Shown here: one piece after another, positions 55,237 through 64,000 of the stretch | Position numbering within the stretch: the first letter of the stretch is position 1 | How the letters are laid out: every line of letters begins with the position of its first letter | Source: Dipteris shenzhenensis | Lineage: Eukaryota > Polypodiophyta > Polypodiopsida > Gleicheniales | NCBI GenBank assembly: GCA_047967505.1 | Contig: CM106541.1 | Strand: one strand, 5' to 3' | DNA: 64,000 nt | Program-made: the position numbers and the translations under genes | Notes under the pieces: generated by a model | What the model was told of the DNA's origin: nothing | Database searches by the model: none | Seen by the model: the letters and a program-made list of their open reading frames with translations, nothing else

Positions 55237-58200
55237 TCAATAATGGTACTTTTGGAGGGCTAAAAATCTATGGCCAGTCCCTTGTTTATACCAGGTATCT
55301 GCCCTCGCCTCATCCAATAATGACTCCAAAATCAAGTCTGATTGTGGCACATAACCTTCCTTCTTCATTGCCATTATTAATATCTTTAACTTGGCATGAA
55401 TCTTATTGATCTTTGCATGGCTTTCATCCCCCACAATGAATTCGTGTACCCCATTCTCAGCACCAATCCAGGCCTTTCCAGGCTTCTTCCAGTCAGCAGT
55501 GCTTTTTCTAAGCTCTCGCACCATTAAGACATTGTCCAGCTTGTGATCATTAGCATAGATGTTTGACATGAGCACATACCCAGCCATAACATTGTTGCCC
55601 AGCTGCAAAGCTTGATCAAAGCACCGCTTCCCAATCTCTATGTTACCAAATGCTTTGCAGGCAGTCAATAAAGACATCAAACTAGACACATTGGCTGGGA
55701 TTGGTATGGTTCGAAGCATATCTTCTGCATCATATAAATGTCCCACACTGCCCAGAAGTTGAACCATGCAGTTATAATGCTCAATACTTGGTTGTATGCC
55801 ATGGTCTTCTTTCATAGATTTGAAGTACCTATGGCCTTCTTCCACTTGGCCTGCAAGACTGCAGGCTGACAATACACTAGTGAAAATTTGATCAACTGGT
55901 TTGAATCCTTCTTGTTGCATTTCCTCTAGGCATTTCCCTGCCAACTTACAGTTGCCCTGATGAGCATATCCTGCAATCATTGCACCCCAAGACACCACAT
56001 CTCGATTTGAGATTTTGTCAAAAACTATGCGCGCTTCCTCTAGGCTCCCACATGTTGCATACATATCAAGAAGGGTGTTCCCAATGACGAGATCTGATTC
56101 AAGCCCACATCCGATAATCCACGTATGTATTAATCTTCCCTGTTCCACAGCTCCTAAGCTGCCACATGTTTTCAATATGGACAAAAAAGTGACTCTGTCT
56201 GGCTCTATCCCCTCCCATTGCATTTCCTCAAAAAGTTTAACAGCAGGAATGCCATGCTCATGATGCAGATATCCTGAAATCATTGCATTATATGACACCA
56301 CATCTCGATCCTCTAATCTGACAAACACCTTAATTGCTTCCTCCAAGCTCCCACATTTGGCATACATGTCAATAAGGGTATTCCCAATGGTTACAACCGT
56401 GTCAAGTCTGCTTCTAATGACATTTTCATGGATTAGCTTGCCCTGCTCCAAGGATCCTTCGTTACAACATACCTTCAAAATGCATGCAAAAGTGGTTTTG
56501 TCTGGGCTTATGCCTTTTTGCTGCATTTTCTCAAAAAGTTTGATGGCAGACACACCACAGCCATGCTGGGCATAGCCTGATATCATTGCATTCCATGAAA
56601 CCAAATCTCTATCGGCTACTTGTTCAAACACTTTGAGTGCCTCCTCCAAGGCCCCACATTTGCTGTACATGTCTATAAGAGCATTCTCCATGACCACATC
56701 TGGTCTGAGTGCATTCAGGAGAACCTGGTTATGTATGACTTTGCCCTGCTTGATGGCTCCTATGCTGGCACATGATTTCAGAACGCATGAAAAAGTGAAT
56801 TCATTTGGGCTAAGGTCTCCCTGCTGTAATTCTTCAAAAAGCTCAAGGGCACGAACACCATGCCCATGCTGAGCGTATCCTGCAATCATCGAATTCCATG
56901 TCACCAAATCCCGAAATGTCAAGTTGTCGAACACTTTGTGTGCCTCTTCTAGTCTTCCACATTTGGCATACATGTCTACAAGAGTGTTTCCCATGAGGGT
57001 ATCCAGTTCAAGCCTTTTCCTGATGATTTGGCAATGTATCAGCTTGCCCTGTTCTATGGCTCCAATGCTACCACATAGTTTCAAAACACATGAAAGGAGG
57101 ACTGTGTTTGGCTCTAAGCCCTCTGATTGCATTCTCTGAAAAAGTTCAAAGGCCAGAAAACCATGCCCATGCTGGCAATACCCTGTGATAATTGCACCCC
57201 ATGAAACTCCATCCCGGTTTTTCAAGGACTCAAACACTTTGTGTGCCTCTAGCAGGTTCCCACATTTGATATACATGTCAACTAGCACATTACCAACTAC
57301 CAAATCCGATTGAAGCCCAGCTCTTATGATTTGATCATGTAACAGCTCACCTTGCTTGATAGCTCGTGTGCTGCCACAAGCTTTCAACAAGCACAAAAAT
57401 GTTATGCTATCTGGTTCAATACCATCCTGCAGCATTTTTTCAAAAAATTTAAGAGCGCAAAGACACTGTTCATGCTGAGTGTATCCTGTAATAATTGCAT
57501 TCCAAGAGACCACATTTCGATTTGCTATCTCTTCAAACACTTTGTGTGCATCCTGTAGGTTCCCAAATTTTGCATACATATCAATAAGGACATTTCCAAT
57601 GATCACGTCAGATACAAATCCATTCCTAACGGTCTGATCATGTATCGCTCTGCCCTGTCCTATGGCCCCTACACTGCTGCATGCTTTCAATATGCAAGAA
57701 AATGTAGTTTTGTCTGGCCTTATGCCCTCCTCTTGCATGTTCTGAAATAGTCTGAGGCCAGGATGTCCCTGCCCTTCTTGGACATAACCTGAAATCAGTG
57801 CATTCCATGACACCACGTTTCGATTTGGCAATTCATCAAACACTTTGCAGGCATCCTCTATGTTTCCACATTTTCCGTACATATCTATGAGGGTATTTCC
57901 AATGATTGTGTCCAGTTCAAATCCCCTTCTGCTGAGCTGGTCATGTATGAACTTGCCATGGCATATGGCACCTATGCTGCCACATGCATTTAATACGCTT
58001 GAAAATGTGATTTTGTCAGGCTTGATGCCATCTTGCTGCATTTTCTCAAAAAGTTCAAGAGCAAGAAGGCCATGCCCTTGTTGGCCATATCCTGAAATCA
58101 GCACATTCCACAACACAATATTTCTACTGGCTAAGATCTTAAATACTCTGCAAGCCTCCTCTAAGCTCTTGCATTTGGCATACATATCAACAAGAACGCT

Positions 58201-59079
58201 TCCAACCACCACATCCAATTCAATTCCACTTCGGATAAACAGATCGTGTATAAATTTGCCATTTCTTACGGTTCCTACACAGCCACATGCTTTCAAAATA
58301 CACAAAAAGGTTACTTTGTCCGGCTCAATGCCCTCCTGTACCATTTTCTCAAAGAGTTCTAAAGCAAAAACACCATGCCCGTTTTGGGCAAGTCCTGTGA
58401 ACATTGCATTCCACGATATTCCATTTCGATTGGGCAATTCATCGAACACCCTGCAAGCATCCATTAGTTTCCCACATCTAGAATACATGTCAATCAGGGT
58501 GCTCCCAATAACGACATCAGATTCCAGTCCAGTTCTGACGGTCTGTTCATGAATAAGCTTGCCCTGTCGTATTGCGACTGAATTGCCACATGCTTTCAAG
58601 ACGCATGAAAGTATGAATTTGCTTGGCTCAAAGTTTTCCTGCTGCATTTTTCCATACAAATCAAGGGCCATCCCACTTTCTCCAAGCACAGCATGTGCTG
58701 ATATAATTGCACACCATGTGTGAACGCTTGGGTTTGAAATCTTGCCAAAAACTAGATTTGCTTCAAGCAGGCTCCCACATGATGCAAAAAGCCGGATCAA
58801 GTGATCCCCTAGAATAGCCACACCATCCAGTCCAGTACTGATCATGAGGGAATGCACTTGTCGAACTGCGGCCAAATCCCTCCTCTCAATGCATCCCTGA
58901 AGAAGACTGTAGACTCCGTTTTTCCACACAGGAATCGCTTGCTGGTGCAAAAGATGCGCATCGTGAAAGGCTTCATCCCACCTTCTTGTTTCACATAGTA
59001 AGCTGAGATCTCTAGTAAACTTGAAGCCCCCACGACAGACTGGAAGCCTTATGCAGGAGACGGAACGGGAAAATGTCAT
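55237..59079 (-). CDS. PLS-class pentatricopeptide repeat protein, E1/E2 type, ten triplets
   Basis: This is an intact intronless frame of 1,280 residues from ATG 59,079 (MTFSRSVSCIRLP); a longer frame begins with TTG directly after a stop, so the ATG is preferred. About ten PLS triplets of about 101 residues each follow. Their S-motif starts read NRNGISWNAM, SRNIVLWNVL, NRNVVSWNAL, NRDLVTWNSM-like and DRDVVSYNAM. The tail has E1 (SLMSLLTACKAFGNIEIG...YVLMSNIYA) and E2 (GKAWIGAENGVHEFIVGDES...KKEGYVP) motifs, then about 30 residues that do not match a DYW domain. Each motif pairs with one RNA base; PLS proteins act in chloroplasts or mitochondria, chiefly in C-to-U (and in ferns U-to-C) editing. 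The Ser/Arg-rich, acid-poor N-terminus fits an organelle transit peptide. Without DYW it would need a partner deaminase in trans. Confidence 0.9.
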   Translation of the reverse strand: MTFSRSVSCIRLPVCRGGFKFTRDLSLLCETRRWDEAFHDAHLLHQQAIPVWKNGVYSLLQGCIERRDLAAVRQVHSLMISTGLDGVAILGDHLIRLFASCGSLLEANLVFGKISNPSVHTWCAIISAHAVLGESGMALDLYGKMQQENFEPSKFILSCVLKACGNSVAIRQGKLIHEQTVRTGLESDVVIGSTLIDMYSRCGKLMDACRVFDELPNRNGISWNAMFTGLAQNGHGVFALELFEKMVQEGIEPDKVTFLCILKACGCVGTVRNGKFIHDLFIRSGIELDVVVGSVLVDMYAKCKSLEEACRVFKILASRNIVLWNVLISGYGQQGHGLLALELFEKMQQDGIKPDKITFSSVLNACGSIGAICHGKFIHDQLSRRGFELDTIIGNTLIDMYGKCGNIEDACKVFDELPNRNVVSWNALISGYVQEGQGHPGLRLFQNMQEEGIRPDKTTFSCILKACSSVGAIGQGRAIHDQTVRNGFVSDVIIGNVLIDMYAKFGNLQDAHKVFEEIANRNVVSWNAIITGYTQHEQCLCALKFFEKMLQDGIEPDSITFLCLLKACGSTRAIKQGELLHDQIIRAGLQSDLVVGNVLVDMYIKCGNLLEAHKVFESLKNRDGVSWGAIITGYCQHGHGFLAFELFQRMQSEGLEPNTVLLSCVLKLCGSIGAIEQGKLIHCQIIRKRLELDTLMGNTLVDMYAKCGRLEEAHKVFDNLTFRDLVTWNSMIAGYAQHGHGVRALELFEELQQGDLSPNEFTFSCVLKSCASIGAIKQGKVIHNQVLLNALRPDVVMENALIDMYSKCGALEEALKVFEQVADRDLVSWNAMISGYAQHGCGVSAIKLFEKMQQKGISPDKTTFACILKVCCNEGSLEQGKLIHENVIRSRLDTVVTIGNTLIDMYAKCGSLEEAIKVFVRLEDRDVVSYNAMISGYLHHEHGIPAVKLFEEMQWEGIEPDRVTFLSILKTCGSLGAVEQGRLIHTWIIGCGLESDLVIGNTLLDMYATCGSLEEARIVFDKISNRDVVSWGAMIAGYAHQGNCKLAGKCLEEMQQEGFKPVDQIFTSVLSACSLAGQVEEGHRYFKSMKEDHGIQPSIEHYNCMVQLLGSVGHLYDAEDMLRTIPIPANVSSLMSLLTACKAFGNIEIGKRCFDQALQLGNNVMAGYVLMSNIYANDHKLDNVLMVRELRKSTADWKKPGKAWIGAENGVHEFIVGDESHAKINKIHAKLKILIMAMKKEGYVPQSDLILESLLDEARADTWYKQGTGHRFLALQKYHY

Positions 59080-59425
59080 ATCCAAGCTTGTCAATCAGGT
59101 CATTAGAAAGAGCACGCTCTCTTACACAGAAGCTGCAGAATTGAAGTTGCATACCAAAACAAGACAGCGTAGAGTGTCCTCGCAGACAATTACAATATAA
59201 ACCAGTTTCCATAAGGAATTGTGCCCAGTTGCTGCCGGAAGACAGTGCTATGAGCTGCCTCAGGGTGGCAAATAGTGCATCTACCGGCACACAATCGGAC
59301 ATACCATAAACTGTTGTGTGCCGATATCGAGGCACCAGCCTCTCATGATCAACCTAAGATCTCTTTTTGAGCGTTTCTTTTCTTAAAACAGTTCATCAAT
59401 TACCTGTGCATAGCCCCAACCGTCT

Positions 59426-59464
59426 CCCCCCCCCCCCCCCCCCCCTCTCTCTCTCTCTCTCTCT
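59426..59464. repeat. C20 homopolymer followed by (TC)n
   Basis: Twenty C residues (59,426-59,445) run into about 19 bases of TC repeats. It lies about 350 bases upstream of the PPR start codon and may affect assembly accuracy there. Confidence 0.9.
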
Positions 59465-60924
59465 GCCATTCGGAATCCACCATCCTGCTGCCATTCTATT
59501 GTAGCATTGTCATATTTGTCAAATGTGTCCTCTAAGCTGCTCGACTTACTCTTTTCTAGAGCACGATGACTCGACGCCAGTCAAGCCTGAAATGGGTCAT
59601 AATGGCCCGGCATTTCCCATCACGTGACAATTCAACATCAAGGGCCAAAATGACTACCCTCACTGCGAACATAGCCTTCGACTATTCTAGCTACTCAGGG
59701 CGGAATGGAGAGGATAATTTCGCCTTTGAAAATTAGCAACATCGCCCACGCACGTTCTTCTATGCCTGACCCATGCCTCTCAGTTGCTGTCTTCTGGATC
59801 CGTCTCCTCTGAGCTCCAACGAGCGGAATTTCATTAGCAATCTTGCTCTAAAACAAGCAAGTAAGATGAATGAATTTGATAGCAGTGTTGAAGGATATAT
59901 TTTTCACCCGTAGCCTGAAATAGCTCTGAGATAACAAGGTGAATTACATTCACGTGCCCACTAGGAGAGCGCAGGAGAGCACTTTATATATTTATGAATG
60001 GTCATACCAATATGTGTATTTTGTTCCTCTAAGTCTGTTTTTTATGAATGTGTTTGTCCAAATATGATAGATGGTGGAATTATGAATTGTAGCGGTCCGG
60101 AATGAGTTGTTTCATGTTGTAGCTTTCCATGAACATGAGGAGTCTGCCTATGTTACTTGTTTTCATTGTATAGTCAATGTAAAATAGCTTTTTTCCCCTT
60201 TCATACAAGTAGCTACGAACAAAGGGAGACAAGAATTACTCAGAGAGCTGCGAGACGATGAATCAATAGAGGGACATAAGTACTTGAAAATAGTAAAGGG
60301 CGGACTTAGAAAGAAGAGCTGAGCATATGCAATAGACTATTTAGCAAAGAGAGTATTGGGCAAAGAAAAGTGACACGCTATGGAGAAAGTCTACTCAAGA
60401 AAGTATTCCAAATTTTGTATGGGAATACAGATCGGCAACAATAGACAACGTATTCTTTTTGTGAGGTGCATAGTCACTTTAGTAAAATTCTTAGAGAATA
60501 GGAGGTGGTTGATAGAGAGAAGGGGGACGAGCATTTTTCGAGCAAAATCTTTCGAGTGTCCGAGCAAAGGGAAAAAAAAAGCTTCCAACTATGCAAAGAT
60601 ATGGCAAAAATGGATCGGAAGAAAGCATAGTTTCACTTAGAAATATGCAAATTATTATAGCAATGCCTATTTTATACACAAATATTTACGTGAATCTTTG
60701 GGAATGGTGAGAACATAATGGGATGGCTTTTGAAGAAACCCACATGTAGAGTAGACTTCTCTATGAAAATTCCCTTATGATCCTTCTTAGAACTTTTACT
60801 TAATAGAGAGTGACATTGAAAAACTCTCTCAACCTATCTTCATGAAAGGGTTTCTTCAAAGAAAGCTCATTGAAGCAAGCCATCAAGGTAGTTTCGCCAA
60901 CGAAACCCCTTTGAAGTAGGTCTT
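59465..60924. other. Intergenic, no gene recognised
   Basis: It includes the presumed PPR promoter side (near 59,100-59,700). No supported gene or repeat family was found. Confidence 0.4.
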
Positions 60925-60956
60925 CCAAGGTAGTTTCGCTAGCAAAACTACCTTGG
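60925..60956. repeat. Short perfect hairpin
   Basis: Twelve-base perfect arms (CCAAGGTAGTTT and AAACTACCTTGG) around an 8-base loop. A related AAGGTAGTTTCGCCAACGAAA lies about 45 bases upstream. It may be part of a small inverted-repeat element or a transcript stem. Confidence 0.6.
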
Positions 60957-61739
60957 ATAGCACTTTTAAAAGTGACATAACTTTCACATCCAATGCCCAA
61001 ATATAGTCATTCAACCACTCAAATTGATTGAAAAACCCCATTTGAGCACATCTATGGGGTTATATTTTGGAAAATCTTTCATATATAGTATTAAATATTA
61101 CATGTATTTTATGAGAGTGACATATAAGCCCAAGTTAATACTTATGTATAGTAATTTAAACTTCTTTAGAAACATGTCCATAAATATCTTTTTATTTATG
61201 CTATAAAAACACTAGAAAGATATTGCCATATGATATAAATGTGTTTAATAAGTAATTATATATGTACAATATTATTACATTGAGAGTGATTATGAGGGAT
61301 GTTTCTTTAAAAAATGATTTTTCAAAACTTTTTTTAGGTAATAACAGGGGTACAAAGGGATGTCTATGAATAAGAAAATTTGTGTTGTGTAAGAATGAAT
61401 GAGTGACTAGTCTATATATTTTTATGATAAAGGGATGTAGTTCTAGTGAAAATAAAAGTGTAAAAACCATGTTTTCTAAAGAAATACAATTTTTAAAATC
61501 TCTTGAAAAACACGCTCGGATAAACCTACTCATAGGTTTTTGCTCATAAAATTGATGCATCCAGAGAGAGAAGCTGAGACCAAGAGGTAGATGCGTTGCG
61601 ATGAGACCTAAGATAGTCTCCTCTTTTGATTCCAATTTTTTGGATAGGGACCTAGCATGTGAAAAGCTCAACGAGACTGCTCGTAGTTGGCAAAAGAGAA
61701 GACCCTTGGATAGGATAGATCGCTGGTAGAGTTCTACAC
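60957..61739. other. AT-rich intergenic, no gene recognised
   Basis: No domain is seen in the short frames, including a 156-codon minus-strand frame at 61,201-61,671 with low-complexity hydrophobic sequence. Confidence 0.4.
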
Positions 61740-62900
61740 AAGTTTTTTGGAAACATTAGGACCTAGACTTGTTGGAATTGTGGGAGGAATCTATGGACCA
61801 AGGAGCTCTTGATCAGAGTATCAATACTGGGATGATCAAACTCATATCAGAAAGAGGTCCCAAGTATAGTATCACAGCAAACTGGAGACCCTTGACCAAT
61901 CACAATGTTCAATACAAGCTACAAGATTATTGCCAAGGCACTAGCCTTAAGGCTTAGGACAAAGATATAGGTACGGATAAGTGAAGAACAAAAGGACTTC
62001 ATTAAAGGAAGGAACATATCAAAGACCATCATCATGCTTTGGGAGGGACAGAAGTTAGTTGAAGAGAAAGATCAAGACATATGCATGAAAGAGGACTTTG
62101 ACAAACCGTATGACAAGATTGAATGGGGATTCATAATTGGACATGGAAGTGGGCCCAAGGTTTCAAAGGTTTGTTGAGACACTTCTAACAAACTCAAGGG
62201 GCCAAGGTTGAGGTGAATGGGTTGACCTTGCAACCCTTCACATTGAAAAGATCAATCAGACAAAGTTGCCCTCTGTCCCCACTTCCTTTTGTAGTTGCTA
62301 AAGATGCCCTAGGATGACTTATCCATGACAAGGTTTACAAAGGAGAGGTAAGAGGGATGCAATTGAAGCAACAAGACCCAAGTTCTCTATCAACAATTTG
62401 CAAATGATACCAATCTCACTGCCTGTAACAATGAGGGCTCAATGGGTTCTATGCTAGATTGTTTAGACACCTTCTATAAAGCCTCAAGATCCAAGATTGG
62501 TCACAATAAAACAAGGGTGAATGGAACTACAGGATAGGTCCCTAGGAGATTGGAGAATAGTGGATGTAAAGAAATACCAGAAGGGGGTGCCCTTCAGGCT
62601 CTTGGGAATTCCCATGGGTTTCATTGCTTCATGAAAGATAAGTGGGAATGGGTTCTGCAAAAAATTTAAAAAAAGGTACTAACTTGGCAAGGGTTCCAGC
62701 TTGCCTTAGCAAGGAGGAAATTTGTACTAAACCACTTCCTTAACCCCTCAGTGATTTCTACATCTCGTGGTGGTTCCCATCCAGAACGTGACTAATCAAC
62801 TGAACACAATGGTCATGAATTTTTTGTGGGGAGGAGGGCCGGGCATTGTGAACATTAACTGGTTAGCTACAAATTCATGGGCAATTGGATTTTTGGTGCA
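61740..62900 (+). pseudogene. Degenerate LINE RT fragment, different family from the left cluster
   Basis: Plus-strand pieces in shifting frames: INTGMIKLISERGPKYSITA, NWRPLTNHNVQYKL, EEQKDFIKGRNISKTI, DFDKPYDKIEWGFI and an RQSCPLSPLPF-type block near 62,260. These are the ordered RT motifs of plant L1-type ORF2. The YADD region is lost or unrecognisable. No tail was found. Confidence 0.75.
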
Positions 62901-63079
62901 ATTCAAAACCGAGAGAAAGATTCTTTGAAAAGATTAAATTGTTGTCATGAAATGCAAAGACGTCTGCTGATGAGAAATGACTTTTACACCTATGAAAAGA
63001 AGATCAATGGGATTGTGGACCCATAGTCACCCTTCTCTATATAGAAGTCAGTTTATGGATGTGAATCTAATTGTACTCG

Positions 63080-64000
63080 GTTCTTAAGTTGATCTTGAAG
63101 ATAAAATCTATGCTCCATTGAGCCATGGCAAGATACCAAAGGGTGTAAGATTTGTAGTTACATTGTAAGCACCGTGATAAGCCCACAAAGAAGAGTGTAG
63201 CCTGGTATCCCAAATTTATTGGTGAGAATGAGTTTCAATGTCTTATTAGTTGACTCTGCTTCACCAGTACCACAAGCATAGTAAGTAGTGGGGACTGTAT
63301 GCATGATTTGAATTCCTTTTTAAGTAACTGCATCACATCATTGAGAAAATGTGTTCCTTGATCACTGACAAGCTACAAAGGGCATCCATACCTACATTTG
63401 ATATACTTAGCTGTACTCTAAGTCGAGTTGTCTCAGAGTGCCTTAGCTTCTACCCACTTAGTTGCATAATCAGTGGTAGCGATAATATGTTTATTTTGAG
63501 TGAACCTGGCTGGTTTAAAAGGACCAACAAAATCCAAACCCCAGCACTAAAAGGCTTCTCAATGTCTGGCTAGTTGCAAAGGCACAGATTGATTAGCAAA
63601 TAACCATACAGTGCATTGACAAACATCACATTGCATACACTTGGTTTGAGCATCTTTGAATAAGGTTTCCCACCATAATACTACTTGTAACACTTTTCTA
63701 GCGGTTAGCTCTCTCCTTAAAAATGTCCTCTTGACGAACCCGACTGAGCCTCCTATAATACAAAAACTCGTTCATGTGGTAACATCCAACGATGCAGAAC
63801 TCCATTCACACACAAACTATATAGCTGCCCACTAATCAAAGTGTATTTACAAGCCTTTAAAGCTGATTGCCTTCATTTATCTCCAGGCATAGTTTTAAGA
63901 AATGTGCCTTTAGACAAATAATCCACCAACTCGACATATTCATTCTCACAATAATCAATTGCAAACAATTCAACATCTAGCAATTCCATATTAACTCCAT
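63080..64000 (-). pseudogene. Degenerate Tat/Athila-like Gypsy integrase region (minus strand)
   Basis: From the right edge, minus-strand pieces read VELFAIDYCENEYVELVDYL, LKACKYTLISGQLY, VLHRWMLPHERV, WWETLFKDAQTKCMQCDVCQ (integrase zinc CxxC), [30 protein letters not shown] and LVSDQGTHFLNDV (integrase core). Several stops interrupt it. The element continues past the window edge. Confidence 0.8.

Noticed and set aside
55300-58600. A series of + strand frames of 70-235 codons across the PPR gene
   Set aside because: They recur with the PPR repeat period and are antisense shadows of the repeated motif, not genes.
55237-59094. Start of the PPR protein at 59,094
   Set aside because: That position is TTG, preceded directly by TGA. 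The first in-frame ATG is at 59,079.

Overview
The window looks like nuclear DNA from a land plant with a large, retrotransposon-packed genome. Long-intron plant genes, a very long PLS-type PPR gene, plant-type LINEs with DUF4283 and zf-RVT domains, a Ty3/Gypsy chromovirus and Ty1/Copia elements with TGGTATCAGAG-type primer-binding sites all point that way. A fern or similar non-seed vascular plant is my best guess (inference from style, not proof). No bacterial-type operons, rRNA, tRNA or CRISPR were seen.

Layout. (1) 1-12,546: a head-to-tail cluster of five L1-type LINE copies, all on +. Copy 1 is the 3' part of ORF2. Copy 2 has ORF1 and an ORF2 lacking most of its endonuclease. Copies 3 and 4 carry ORF1 only and share a 3' tail, like the half-LINEs (HAL1) of mammals. 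Copy 5 is a 5'-truncated ORF2 end. The junctions between copies are a short A-run followed by GTGT. (2) 12,547-21,366: a Copia-type LTR, primer-binding site and gag stub, interrupted by a decayed minus-strand Gypsy chromovirus whose upstream LTR belongs to another family. (3) 21,836-42,636, minus strand: seven exons of an NHX-type Na+(K+)/H+ exchanger. Intron 2 is 19.2 kb and holds a 504-bp tandem duplication, Copia fragments, a truncated Gypsy copy, a young full-length Gypsy (28,904-36,383) and a 1.66-kb solo LTR. The remaining exons are not in the window, so intron 7 would be at least 21.8 kb and would contain regions 1 and 2. (4) 44,322-49,886: a complete but decayed Copia element with a 5-bp target duplication. 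(5) 49,892-55,200: AT-rich intergenic DNA with microsatellites, an OB-fold-like ORF remnant and a Gypsy RT remnant. (6) 55,237-59,079, minus: an intact PPR gene with ten PLS triplets and E1/E2 motifs but no DYW domain. (7) 59,100-64,000: intergenic DNA with LINE and Gypsy integrase remnants.

The two host genes are NHX (ion and pH homeostasis at endomembranes) and the PPR protein (organellar RNA processing or editing). Everything else is mobile DNA. The most unusual points are: an extra ORF ('ORF0') upstream of and overlapping gag in the chromovirus, with 16 silent against 3 replacement codon differences between two copies; recurrent ORF1-only LINEs; GTAC-dense leaders shared by unrelated LINE and Gypsy elements; and decoy splice acceptors produced by local duplications in NHX.
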